From Fusibacter_D sp033549245 (lineage in GTDB: Bacteria > Bacillota > Clostridia > Peptostreptococcales > Acidaminobacteraceae), in assembly GCA_033549245.1 (NCBI GenBank), contig JAWSUW010000001.1:21023-85022 (forward strand): a DNA stretch of 64,000 nt. The letters are read 5' to 3'. The stretch's first letter is position 1; every line of letters begins with the position of its first letter. Of the stretch, positions 41,554 through 50,105 are shown piece by piece. The position numbers and the translations under genes were made by a program. The notes under the pieces are model-generated. The model was not told where the DNA came from. It worked only from the letters and a program-made list of their open reading frames with translations, and searched no databases.

Positions 41554-42369
41554 ATGAATCATCCATTGGTTGAAAATTATTTTAGAATGGACAAGTTTCC
41601 ACATATATGGTGTCCTGGATGTGGCCATGGTATTATAATGGCTTCCATCGCCAGAGCAATCGAGAAACTTGGACTGGACAAAGACAAGGTTTGTGTGGTC
41701 TCTGGTATCGGATGCTCTTCAAGAGCTCCAGGATATATGGATTTCAACACTCTTCACACAACACATGGTAGAGCTCTTGCTTTTGCAACTGGAGTCAAAC
41801 TTGCCAACCCTGAACTTGAAGTCATTGTCATCTCTGGTGATGGAGATCTTTCTGCAATTGGTGGTAATCACTTGATCCACGCCGCAAGAAGAAACATCGG
41901 ACTCACAACCATCTGTTTCAACAACAACATTTACGGTATGACCGGTGGACAATACTCACCGACTACACCAACGCATGATAAAGGCACTACCGCACCTTAC
42001 GGCAACATTGACAAACCTTTTGACATCACACAACTTGCGATTGGAGCGGGAGCAACTTATGCCGCAAAGACCACTGTGTATCATGTCAATCAGATGGACA
42101 AGTTCATTGAATCTGCCATCAAGCACAAAGGATTTTCACTTGTTGAAGCGATTTCCATTTGTCCGACATACTACGGTAGAAAGAACAAAAAAGGTTCTGT
42201 GGTCGATATGATGACATTCCTTAAAGACAGTTTTGTTGATCATAAAGTCGCTGAAAAATTGCCAGCTGAGAAAAAAGAAGGCAAGTTCTTGATGGGCGAA
42301 TTCATCAACAAAATCGAACCGGAGTATACAGAACTTTATGATGGAATCATTGAAAGCCTAAAAAAGTAG
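41554..42369 (+). CDS. korB: 2-oxoacid:ferredoxin oxidoreductase beta subunit
   Basis: A 271-residue TPP-binding subunit. WCPGCGHGI near the N-terminus and the TPP/magnesium motif GDGDLSAIGGNHLIHA...NNNIYGMTGGQ are clear. The cysteines WCPGCG and GIGCSSRAPGY are typical of the beta subunit. It starts immediately after korA. Confidence 0.93.
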   Translation: MNHPLVENYFRMDKFPHIWCPGCGHGIIMASIARAIEKLGLDKDKVCVVSGIGCSSRAPGYMDFNTLHTTHGRALAFATGVKLANPELEVIVISGDGDLSAIGGNHLIHAARRNIGLTTICFNNNIYGMTGGQYSPTTPTHDKGTTAPYGNIDKPFDITQLAIGAGATYAAKTTVYHVNQMDKFIESAIKHKGFSLVEAISICPTYYGRKNKKGSVVDMMTFLKDSFVDHKVAEKLPAEKKEGKFLMGEFINKIEPEYTELYDGIIESLKK

Positions 42370-42379
42370 TGAGGAGATA

Positions 42380-42922
42380 GTGATGAGTAAGCAATTAGAA
42401 TTAAGACTGTCCGGATCAGGCGGACAAGGACTGATCACCGCTGGAATCATATTGGCTGAAGCGGCACTGAAAGATGATAAAAATGCCATCCAGACACAAA
42501 GTTATGGTCCAGAAGCACGCGGTGGAGCAAGTAAAGCCGAAGTCATCATCAGTGACGATGTCATCGACTTTCCTAAAGTGACAATGCCGAATATGACACT
42601 TGCTCTCACACAGATCGCAAGTGACAAATATATAATGGATATTTCTGAAGATGGCACTGTAATCGTAGATGACTCAATTGTATTGCCAGAAGGCATCAAA
42701 GCTGGTAAAATTTTAAGAGTACCGATCATTAAGACCGCAAAAACAGAAGTCGGCAAAGAAATCGTAGCCAACATCATCGCGCTCGGATTGATCGTGGGTC
42801 TTACTGGCATCGTCACAAGAGAAAGTCTTGAGGCGGCCATCATGTCAAGAGTTCCAAGAGGTACGGAAGAACTCAATAAAATGGCTCTTCAAAAAGGATA
42901 CGAATTGGCAAAACTATATTAA
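42380..42922 (+). CDS. korC: 2-oxoacid:ferredoxin oxidoreductase gamma subunit
   Basis: A 180-residue subunit with the CoA-region motif LRLSGSGGQGLITAGIILAEAA and SYGPEARGGASKAEVIIS. It completes the korDABC enzyme, which supplies succinyl-CoA or branched acyl-CoA and low-potential electrons in anaerobes. A GAGGAGA ribosome site precedes the ATG. Confidence 0.93.
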   Translation: MMSKQLELRLSGSGGQGLITAGIILAEAALKDDKNAIQTQSYGPEARGGASKAEVIISDDVIDFPKVTMPNMTLALTQIASDKYIMDISEDGTVIVDDSIVLPEGIKAGKILRVPIIKTAKTEVGKEIVANIIALGLIVGLTGIVTRESLEAAIMSRVPRGTEELNKMALQKGYELAKLY

Positions 42923-42936
42923 GAAATGGTGATCAA

Positions 42937-43788
42937 ATGGCGCATGCAGATTTGTTAGGACGCATCAGACAACAGTATATAACACTCAGCAAAAGTCATA
43001 AGAAAATAGCAGACTACATTTTATCAAACTTTGATAAGGTGGCATTTATGACGGCATCCTCACTGGGTAAGAAAGTGAACATCAGTGAATCAACAGTTGT
43101 CCGGTTCGCAGGTTCGATAGGCTACGACGGTTACCCCGAGCTTCAAAGGGAACTTCAAGAGAGCATTAAGAGCAAGCTTACTACCGTGCAAAGGTTTGAA
43201 ATGTCAAAAGGCCACAACGAGTCGGACTATCTGACAAAAATCATGATGGGTGATATAGACAACATTCGCCATACGATCGATCATGTCGATGTGGATATGA
43301 TCAACATTTTCATAAGCAAGATGATAGGTGCAAGAAAGGTTCATATACTTGGACTACGAAGTTCTTCGATTCTAGCCAATTATCTCGGATTTTATCTAAA
43401 TTTTATTTTGCCGGATGTTCACGTTGTTCGTGAGACCGCGCAAGATGTATACGACCAACTTTTGAACATGACCAGCGAAGATGTATTGGTGGCATTTTCA
43501 TTCCCGAGGTATTCCAAGAGAACATATGATTGTGTGGATTATGCCATAGCCAATCACATTCCAATTCTCGGAGTCACGGACGGACTCAATTCTCCTCTTT
43601 TTGAAAAGACGGAATTTTGCCTGACCGCCAAATACAGCATGAATACATTCGTAGACTCTTTTGTTGCTCCAATGAGCCTTATGAACGCCTTGATTATAGG
43701 AACAAGTATCAAGAAAGAAGGCGTTGAAAACAATTTGGAGAGACTTGAGCGTATTTGGGAAAGTTATGGTGTATACAACAATAAATAG
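42937..43788 (+). CDS. MurR/RpiR-family transcriptional regulator
   Basis: A 283-residue regulator with an N-terminal HTH_6 domain (SESTVVRFAGSIGYDGYPELQREL) and a C-terminal SIS sugar-phosphate-binding domain (KVHILGLRSSSILANYLG, VLVAFSFPRYSKRTYDC). It starts 15 bases after korC, so it may be cotranscribed with the oxidoreductase and could control it. The ligand is unknown; family members usually bind sugar phosphates. Confidence 0.9.
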   Translation: MAHADLLGRIRQQYITLSKSHKKIADYILSNFDKVAFMTASSLGKKVNISESTVVRFAGSIGYDGYPELQRELQESIKSKLTTVQRFEMSKGHNESDYLTKIMMGDIDNIRHTIDHVDVDMINIFISKMIGARKVHILGLRSSSILANYLGFYLNFILPDVHVVRETAQDVYDQLLNMTSEDVLVAFSFPRYSKRTYDCVDYAIANHIPILGVTDGLNSPLFEKTEFCLTAKYSMNTFVDSFVAPMSLMNALIIGTSIKKEGVENNLERLERIWESYGVYNNK

Positions 43789-43792
43789 TGAT

Positions 43793-43821
43793 TTGATTAT
43801 ATTGCAAAATTAAGTTATAAT
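43793..43821 (+). promoter_or_regulatory. Promoter upstream of cmk
   Basis: TTGATT at 43793-43798, a 17-base spacer and TATAAT at 43816-43821. A terminator-like hairpin starts only 14 bases downstream. Confidence 0.7.
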
Positions 43822-43834
43822 TTGTAAGGAGCAT

Positions 43835-43863
43835 ATACCACCGTTAGGTGGTATTTGTTTTTA
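43835..43863 (+). terminator. Terminator or attenuator before cmk
   Basis: A perfect 8-bp stem, ATACCACC (43835-43842) with GGTGGTAT (43847-43854), GTTA loop, then TTGTTTTTATT. It lies after the promoter at 43793-43821, so it could end the regulator transcript or attenuate cmk. Confidence 0.75.
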
Positions 43864-43883
43864 TTAAATTATAGAGGTAAAAA

Positions 43884-44543
43884 ATGAAAAAGATACAAAT
43901 TGCAATTGATGGTCCCGCAGGTTCTGGAAAGAGCACTGTAGCAAAGGAAATCGCAAACAGGCTTAATATTCTTTACCTTGATACAGGTGCCATGTATAGG
44001 GCTGTGACCTATGTCGTTCTAAGTCAAGGACAATCTGCCCAGGATTCTGAAGTGCTTAAAAAAGTGGTGGATCAGGTTGAAATGGAATTATCCCCCAATC
44101 ATGTTTTTGTGAACGGTAAGGATGTTTCAGATGCCATCAGAACGCCAAATGTCAGTCAAAACGTTTCATTTGTGGCAATGGATGCTTATGTTAGAGAAAA
44201 AATGGTAGAGCTCCAGAAAAAAATCGCTGGAGACCAATCTGTTGTCATGGACGGAAGAGATATCGCGACACATGTTCTACCCGATGCTGATTTCAAATTC
44301 TTTCTGGTGGCATCATCAGAAGAACGGGCAAAGAGAAGACAAAGTGAACTCTCAAAAAAAGGATATGACATTCCGCTTGAAACCTTGATCGATGAAATCG
44401 ATAAGCGTGACAAGTTGGATTCTGAAAGAGAAGTTTCGCCACTGAGACAAGCGGATGACGCCATCAGGGTGGATACTACCAAGATGACTATAGAAGAAGT
44501 CATAGGCTTCATTCTTGAGCGCATTGATTCTGAGTTTTTATAA
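43884..44543 (+). CDS. cmk: Cytidylate kinase
   Basis: A 219-residue kinase that turns CMP and dCMP into diphosphates. The P-loop GPAGSGKST is at residues 10-18; LDTGAMYRAVTY and MDGRDIATHVLPDADFKFFL are typical CMP-binding motifs. It leads the cmk-plsC-ispH-rpsA neighbourhood known from Firmicutes. Confidence 0.97.
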   Translation: MKKIQIAIDGPAGSGKSTVAKEIANRLNILYLDTGAMYRAVTYVVLSQGQSAQDSEVLKKVVDQVEMELSPNHVFVNGKDVSDAIRTPNVSQNVSFVAMDAYVREKMVELQKKIAGDQSVVMDGRDIATHVLPDADFKFFLVASSEERAKRRQSELSKKGYDIPLETLIDEIDKRDKLDSEREVSPLRQADDAIRVDTTKMTIEEVIGFILERIDSEFL

Positions 44544-44557
44544 AGGGCAGGTATTTA

Positions 44558-45172
44558 ATGGGATTACTTTATCAAATATGTAGAAAAAGTGCTTTTGCTT
44601 ACTACAGTATTTTTTTCAAACTTGAAGTTGAAGGACTTGATCAATTGGACACCACCCGCAATTATGTGGTGTGTGCCAATCATCTTAATGTGAATGATCC
44701 TTTTATTTTAGGTGGCCTATTACCGTTCGAAACTAGATTCATGGCAAAAAAAGAACTTTTCAAATACAAGATTGTCGCAGGATTTTTAGGAAAGATTGGT
44801 GTTTTTCCAGTAGAAAGGGACGCAAATGACCTGAAAGCCATCAAAGTGGCTTTGACTGTTCTGAAGAATAAGGGGAGTTTGGGACTTTTTCCAGAAGCGA
44901 CTCGCAACAAAGGTTATGAGCCCCTTCCAGTTAAAGCTGGTGTGGCAATGCTTGCGATCAAGACAAAAACAGCTGTTTTGCCAATCACCATTGATTCACA
45001 TTTTAAGTTTTGGAAACCACTCAGAGTCGTATTTCATAAACCGGTTGAACTTGATCAGTATTATGATCAGAAGACCGAAACTGAGGAACTGGAACGCATT
45101 TCACAAGATATAGTCAATGGGCTTTATGCGGATATGAAGTATTACAAACCATTACTGGACAAGCCACATTAA
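44558..45172 (+). CDS. plsC: 1-acyl-sn-glycerol-3-phosphate acyltransferase
   Basis: A 204-residue membrane-associated acyltransferase that makes phosphatidic acid. The catalytic NHxxxxD motif is NHLNVND (His42, Asp47) and the phosphate-binding motif is FPEATRN. An N-terminal amphipathic or hydrophobic segment serves as anchor. It follows cmk by 14 bases. The ispH promoter lies in its 3' end. Confidence 0.93.
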   Translation: MGLLYQICRKSAFAYYSIFFKLEVEGLDQLDTTRNYVVCANHLNVNDPFILGGLLPFETRFMAKKELFKYKIVAGFLGKIGVFPVERDANDLKAIKVALTVLKNKGSLGLFPEATRNKGYEPLPVKAGVAMLAIKTKTAVLPITIDSHFKFWKPLRVVFHKPVELDQYYDQKTETEELERISQDIVNGLYADMKYYKPLLDKPH

Positions 45173-45185
45173 AATGTGGTATAAT
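45156..45185 (+). promoter_or_regulatory. Promoter of ispH-rpsA with a palindrome in the spacer
   Basis: TGGACA at 45156-45161, an 18-base spacer and TATAAT at 45180-45185, with TGG before the -10 box. The spacer holds a perfect palindrome, CCACAT-TAAA-ATGTGG (45164-45179). Confidence 0.7.
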
Positions 45186-45198
45186 TACGAGGTTTATT

Positions 45199-46080
45199 AT
45201 GAAAATTTTAGTGGCAGCCCATTCCGGTTTTTGTTATGGTGTAAAAAGAGCGGTACAGATTTTAGATGAATTAATCGAGGAACATGATGAAAATCATCCT
45301 GTTTATACGCTTGGACCGATCATCCACAATAAACAAGTCACGGAATTTTATGAGGAACGTGGAGTAAAAGTCATTGAAAAACTTTCAGTTTTCAACGATA
45401 ATGGAAGAGGTGGCGAAAGAGTTGTCATCAGATCCCATGGCGCACCCAAAAAAGTATACGACGATGCTGAAAAAATGCAAATCGAAATTTTGGATGCCAC
45501 ATGTCCTTATGTAAAAAAAATTCAAAATACGGTTTCAACATACGCTACTAAAGGGTATAATATAATTATTGTGGGAGATTCCGATCATCCTGAAGTCATA
45601 GGAATTGATGGATGGTGTGATCACAGTGCAACTATTATTGAAAAGATTGAAGACGTGGAAAAATTGACAGATAGTGACGCGCCGGTATGTATCGTTGCTC
45701 AAACTACTTTCAATTTGACAATATGGAAAGACATCACGGAAATTTTGAAAAAGAAATTTTCAAATAGTGTGATTCATAACACTATTTGCCTTGCTACGGA
45801 ACAACGTCAACAAGCTTGTAGAGAATTGGCCGAACAAGTGGATTATATGATTGTTATCGGTGGCAAACACAGCTCCAACACCATTAAGCTTGCAAACATC
45901 TGCAGCAGTGTGGTGAAAACGATACACATAGAAACTAAGGATGAACTAGATCTTTCAATCTTACGTGGTGATGAAGTTATTGGCATCACTGCTGGTGCAT
46001 CGACACCGGATTGGATAGTGCAATCTGTCATTCTTAAAATAGAAAATGAAGGCGAGGTATACTTTGATGGAAAATCATAA
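45199..46080 (+). CDS. ispH: 4-hydroxy-3-methylbut-2-enyl diphosphate reductase
   Basis: A 293-residue [4Fe-4S] enzyme that makes IPP and DMAPP at the last MEP step. Cluster cysteines lie in GFCYGVKRAV (Cys12), DATCPYVKKIQ and NTICLATEQRQ; the conserved SHGAP and TAGASTPDWIV motifs are present. In several Clostridia it is fused to ribosomal protein S1; here the two are separate but overlap by 14 bases. It supplies the substrates for ispA at 23707-24594. Confidence 0.96.
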   Translation: MKILVAAHSGFCYGVKRAVQILDELIEEHDENHPVYTLGPIIHNKQVTEFYEERGVKVIEKLSVFNDNGRGGERVVIRSHGAPKKVYDDAEKMQIEILDATCPYVKKIQNTVSTYATKGYNIIIVGDSDHPEVIGIDGWCDHSATIIEKIEDVEKLTDSDAPVCIVAQTTFNLTIWKDITEILKKKFSNSVIHNTICLATEQRQQACRELAEQVDYMIVIGGKHSSNTIKLANICSSVVKTIHIETKDELDLSILRGDEVIGITAGASTPDWIVQSVILKIENEGEVYFDGKS

Positions 46081-47197
46081 TTCAATGGCTGAAATGATGG
46101 AACAAATCGAAGAATCATTAAAAATCCCGAGAAGAGGGTCGATCGTTAAAGGAAGCATAATTCAAGTTAACACTGATGTAATCATCGTTAACATTGGCTA
46201 TAAATCTGACGGCGTAATTCCTAGAAGCGAAGTTACTGCGGATTCAAGTATGGATCTTCAGAAAAACTTTAAAGAAGGCGATGAGCTGGACGTTTTTGTC
46301 GTTAGCCACGACAACGGCGAAGGCAACATTTTGTTGTCACTCAGAAAAGTCAATATCGATAAGGACTGGGAAGAACTAGAAAACATCAACGAAAAAGACG
46401 AACCAATCATGGTCAACGTTACTGATTCAGTAAACGGCGGATTGATTGCATTCTACAAAGAGATCAGAGGATTCATTCCTGCATCTCAATTATCAGATCG
46501 TTTTGTCAAGAATCTCAGACCTTATGTTGGTCAATCTTTGAAAGTTAAAGTAATTGAAATCAACAAGCAAAAGAGAAGAGCTGTATTCTCTCATAAAGAG
46601 TACGCTATCTTGGAAAAACAAGCTCAAAGAGAAGCATTCTGGAAAGAAATCGAAGTTGGCAAAGTTGTTGAAGGTGAAGTGAAACGCATCACTAATTTCG
46701 GAGCATTTGTTGATATCGGTGGTATGGATGGATTGGTTCACGTTACTGAAATGAGCTGGGGTAGAATCAAACCTGCTTCTGAGTTCGTAAAAGTTGGCGA
46801 TAAAGTCAATGTGAAAATCATCGACCTCAACCAAGCTGAAAACAAGATTTCATTAAGTATCAAGCAACTTACTGAGGAGCCTTGGTCACAATTTGAAGAA
46901 AAATATTCAGTAGATGGCGTTTATGAAGGTAAAGTTGTCAACTTGACTGATTTTGGTGCATTTGTTGAACTCGAGCCAGGAATCGAAGGACTTGTTCACG
47001 TATCACATATCGCTAAAGAACATGTTGAGAAACCAGCTGATGTTCTCCGCGTTAATCAAGTGGTAGAAGTTAAGATTCTTGAATATGTTTCAGATGAAAA
47101 GAAAGTGAAGCTTTCTATGAAAGCTGTCAATGAACCTGCAGTTGAAGAAGTCGAAGAAGTTGAAGTTTCTGAGCCAGTAGAGTCAACTGAAGAGTAA
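46067..47197 (+). CDS. rpsA: Ribosomal protein S1 (four S1 domains)
   Basis: A 376-residue protein with four S1 RNA-binding domains beginning near GSIVKGSIIQVNTD, MVNVTDSVNGG, GKVVEGEVKRITNFGAFVDIG and GVYEGKVVNLTDFGAFVE. It resembles the shorter S1 of low-GC Firmicutes and has a Glu/Val-rich tail. The ATG at 46067 follows AAGGCGAGG and overlaps ispH; a start at 46046 would add seven residues without support. Codon use is rich in preferred codons, suiting high expression. Confidence 0.93.
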   Translation: MENHNSMAEMMEQIEESLKIPRRGSIVKGSIIQVNTDVIIVNIGYKSDGVIPRSEVTADSSMDLQKNFKEGDELDVFVVSHDNGEGNILLSLRKVNIDKDWEELENINEKDEPIMVNVTDSVNGGLIAFYKEIRGFIPASQLSDRFVKNLRPYVGQSLKVKVIEINKQKRRAVFSHKEYAILEKQAQREAFWKEIEVGKVVEGEVKRITNFGAFVDIGGMDGLVHVTEMSWGRIKPASEFVKVGDKVNVKIIDLNQAENKISLSIKQLTEEPWSQFEEKYSVDGVYEGKVVNLTDFGAFVELEPGIEGLVHVSHIAKEHVEKPADVLRVNQVVEVKILEYVSDEKKVKLSMKAVNEPAVEEVEEVEVSEPVESTEE

Positions 47198-47230
47198 TCA
47201 ATTGATCTGCACATAATAATAACATTTATA

Positions 47231-47273
47231 AAATCCCAGAATAGACGCGATTTAATCGTAGATTCTGGGATTT
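47231..47273 (+). terminator. Long hairpin after rpsA
   Basis: A perfect 12-bp stem (47231-47242 with 47262-47273) with a 19-base loop that can form a small inner stem. The tail is ATAGTAT, not a T run, so it is a weak terminator or an mRNA-end stabiliser. Confidence 0.6.
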
Positions 47274-47312
47274 ATAGTATACATTTTAAATATTCCAGCT
47301 GGGGGGGAACGT

Positions 47313-48083
47313 ATGGAAGGTTATGATCAATTTAAAGATAAGATATTTGCTAAAACCAAACTGGACTTATCTCTTTACAAAGAAAGACAGATGAAACGTC
47401 GTATTGAATCCTTGATCTCCAGACACGGATTACAGGATTTTGAGTCCTATTACAAATTGCTCAACTCCGATAAAGCGAGTTTTGATGAATTCATCAATTA
47501 TTTGACAATCAATGTTTCTGAGTTCTATAGAAATCCGAGTCAATGGGAAACACTTAGAAGTGATATTTTACCTGAGATCTTGAAGCGCACAAAGCGTCCG
47601 AAAGTATGGTCTGCAGCTTGTTCAACAGGTGAAGAGCCTTATTCTCTCGTCATGTGTATGAGTGAGTTTCTACCACTGAGAGATATCAAGATCCTAGCTG
47701 TGGATTTTGATGAGGAAGCCATCGGAAAAGCCAAAATCGGAATGTACAATGAAAAAAGCATCAAAAATGTTCCTCCACAATATGTTGAGAAGTTCTTTGA
47801 ACCTATTGGTAGAGGATTTAGAATCAAGGATGAAATCAAGAATTGTGTTGAGTTCAAGAAGATGAATCTTTTAAGGGATGACTACCCTAGCGGCTTTGAT
47901 ATGATTGTCTGTAGAAATGTCATGATTTATTTCACTGAAGAGGCAAAAGATGAAATGTATAAGAAGTTTTATGCTTCATTGGTCAATGACGGCTACTTCT
48001 TCGTGGGTAGCACAGAGCAGATCATTCAACCACAAAGATATAAATTTGAGTCCAGCAAGACCTTCTTTTATTATAAGAGATGA
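47313..48083 (+). CDS. cheR: CheR-type protein-glutamate methyltransferase
   Basis: A 256-residue SAM methyltransferase that methylates chemoreceptor glutamates. The N-terminal helical CheR_N domain (FDEFINYLTINVSEFYRNP) and the SAM domain (KVWSAACSTGEEPYSLVMCMSE, FDMIVCRNVMIYF) are complete. It stands alone, with no other che gene nearby. A GGGGGGGAAC ribosome site precedes the ATG, and a strong terminator follows. Confidence 0.93.
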   Translation: MEGYDQFKDKIFAKTKLDLSLYKERQMKRRIESLISRHGLQDFESYYKLLNSDKASFDEFINYLTINVSEFYRNPSQWETLRSDILPEILKRTKRPKVWSAACSTGEEPYSLVMCMSEFLPLRDIKILAVDFDEEAIGKAKIGMYNEKSIKNVPPQYVEKFFEPIGRGFRIKDEIKNCVEFKKMNLLRDDYPSGFDMIVCRNVMIYFTEEAKDEMYKKFYASLVNDGYFFVGSTEQIIQPQRYKFESSKTFFYYKR

Positions 48084-48093
48084 ATATTGAAAG

Positions 48094-48137
48094 GTGCTGC
48101 TTCAAGTGATATGATTCACTTGAAGCAGCACTTTTTT
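48094..48137 (+). terminator. Strong terminator of cheR
   Basis: A perfect 15-bp stem (48094-48108 with 48117-48131), eight-base loop and six T residues. It lies between convergent cheR and pepF; the minus-strand side lacks a good T run. Confidence 0.92.
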
Positions 48138-48140
48138 GAT

Positions 48141-49952
48141 TTATTTGAACAGTTCTTCGAGTTCGGTGATCAGTTTTCCGACATGCTCGACTGCTATCTT
48201 AACAGGTTCGGGTGTACTCATATCTATATCGACCATCTTAAGCAGTTCCAGTGGGGATTTTGTTCCACCGGCTCTAAGAACATCGAGCCATTTTTCAACG
48301 ATAGGTAATCCCTCTTCAAAAATACGCTTCGAAACTGCGGTGGAGGCTGTCAATCCTGCCGAATAAGTGTATGGATAAAGCCCCATATAATAATGAGGTT
48401 GTCTCATCCAAGTCATTCCCGCATGGTCGTCGATCACTACTGAATCTCCCCAAAATGTTCTCAAAACTTCGAGCTTTGTAGTGCTGAGCATCTTTGCAGT
48501 GAGGGAAACGCCAGATTCACTCATTTCATAAATTCTTCTTTGAAACTCCGCTTCGAGGAGATGAGTCACAAAGTTGTGGTAATAAGTGCCCATAAGCTGA
48601 AGAATCACCCATCTTTTCATTCTTGGATCATCAGTATTTCTCATCAGATGCTCGGCAAGCAACATTTCATTGATGGTTGAAGGTGCTTCTACAAAATAAG
48701 TGGATGGTCTGGTATCGAATATGCGTTGATACTTGTTGGCGTTGGCGAAATGACCTGCATGTCCCAGTTCATGAGCGAGTGTGAATGCAGAGCGCATGTT
48801 GTCTTGGTATGTGATCAAAATATAAGGATGAGCCCCATAAGGTGATGCGCAAAAGGCACCGGTAGATTTACCGATGTTGTCTGAAAAATCAATCCATCGC
48901 TCATCAAACGCTCGTTTTATGATTGCCTTGTAATCATCTCCCAGAATAGATAGTGCTTCCAAAATGGTCGACTTGATGGTTTCGATATTCGCAGGTGGGG
49001 TAAACTCCACATCGAGTGGTGCCTTCAAATCGTAAAAATTCATCTGATCCAATCCGAGTTGTTCTCTTTTGAGATCAGCGAATCTTCTCATATGTGGAGC
49101 GAGTTCGTTGTAAATGACTTTAATCTGATTTTCATACATTTGAATGGACACTTTATGCGGTTCGAGCAACATTTCAGTTGCTGAGGAGTAACGTCTGAGT
49201 CGGCCTAGGGCAATTTGCTTTCTGACTTCAGCCGCATAGACGGCGGCAAATGTGTTCTCATATTTTTTTAAAGTGCCTGAGAAAGATTCATATGCATTTT
49301 TTCTGATGCTCCGGTCACTTGAAAATTCATATTTGCTTTCGTAAAGTGCGAAAGAGTTTGGATACGATTTACCTGTAGAGTCTGCGAAGTCATCGAAAGT
49401 CATATCCGCAGCCTTGCTTATGGAATAGATTCTGTAAGGTGCGGTGGTGATTTCACCGAGTGAAGCCAGTACTTTCTCGGACTCCGGTGTCAACATATGT
49501 GATTTTTCCTTGTAAAGATCGTCTAAGTATAGTTTGAACACCTTGAGTTTTGGTTCTGCTTCAAATAATGCGTTATATTCTGAGTCGTCAAGTGCTGTGA
49601 TTTCCGAGTTGATGAAAGTGATTTTGGCTAGTATTCCGGTTGAGAACGTTGCGAAAATCATGCTGTTTTCCTGGTTCTTTGAATTTGTGCCATCTTCCGC
49701 CTGACGTAGACTCGAGTACGTTCCAAGTTGCACCATTTGGGTGTAAGCGGTTTCAAGTAATGACATTGCTTCAAATACAACACTGGCATTTTCACAAAAT
49801 TTGTCTTTATATTTCAACAAATCATCAAATAGTGCTTCTGTCTTTTTAAGCTGTTCAAGCCATGCCTCATCGGATGGAAATAACGCAGTCAAGTCCCAAG
49901 TGGTTTCAACTGGCACTTCTGAACGGTGGAGTCTCTTTTCTGAACTATTCAT
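48141..49952 (-). CDS. pepF: Oligoendopeptidase F
   Basis: A 603-residue M3B zinc metallopeptidase that cuts oligopeptides in the cytoplasm. The zinc motif is HELGH with His394, Glu395 and His398. Length and the start (WDLTALFPSDEAW) are typical. On the minus strand a GGGGGATTAT ribosome site precedes the ATG at 49952. It is one of only two minus-strand genes and is divergent from the TipA-like regulator. Confidence 0.95.
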   Translation of the reverse strand: MNSSEKRLHRSEVPVETTWDLTALFPSDEAWLEQLKKTEALFDDLLKYKDKFCENASVVFEAMSLLETAYTQMVQLGTYSSLRQAEDGTNSKNQENSMIFATFSTGILAKITFINSEITALDDSEYNALFEAEPKLKVFKLYLDDLYKEKSHMLTPESEKVLASLGEITTAPYRIYSISKAADMTFDDFADSTGKSYPNSFALYESKYEFSSDRSIRKNAYESFSGTLKKYENTFAAVYAAEVRKQIALGRLRRYSSATEMLLEPHKVSIQMYENQIKVIYNELAPHMRRFADLKREQLGLDQMNFYDLKAPLDVEFTPPANIETIKSTILEALSILGDDYKAIIKRAFDERWIDFSDNIGKSTGAFCASPYGAHPYILITYQDNMRSAFTLAHELGHAGHFANANKYQRIFDTRPSTYFVEAPSTINEMLLAEHLMRNTDDPRMKRWVILQLMGTYYHNFVTHLLEAEFQRRIYEMSESGVSLTAKMLSTTKLEVLRTFWGDSVVIDDHAGMTWMRQPHYYMGLYPYTYSAGLTASTAVSKRIFEEGLPIVEKWLDVLRAGGTKSPLELLKMVDIDMSTPEPVKIAVEHVGKLITELEELFK

Positions 49953-50052
49953 TATAATCCCCCTATTGGTCGGTTTTGATATTTCGCGACACTTAATATA
50001 AATAAGTTTACCATATAAAAAAAATTATATAAATATTTTTTTAAGATTTCAT

Positions 50053-50083
50053 TTGACAGTAACGCAACGTCATAGTTTAGAAT
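50053..50083 (+). promoter_or_regulatory. MerR-type promoter with 19-base spacer
   Basis: A perfect TTGACA at 50053-50058 and TAGAAT at 50078-50083 are separated by 19 bases, the overlong spacing that MerR-family activators correct by DNA distortion. It drives the adjacent MerR gene, so self-activation is inferred. Confidence 0.75.
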
Positions 50084-50105
50084 GTGATTAAAAGGAGGTC
50101 TTCAA

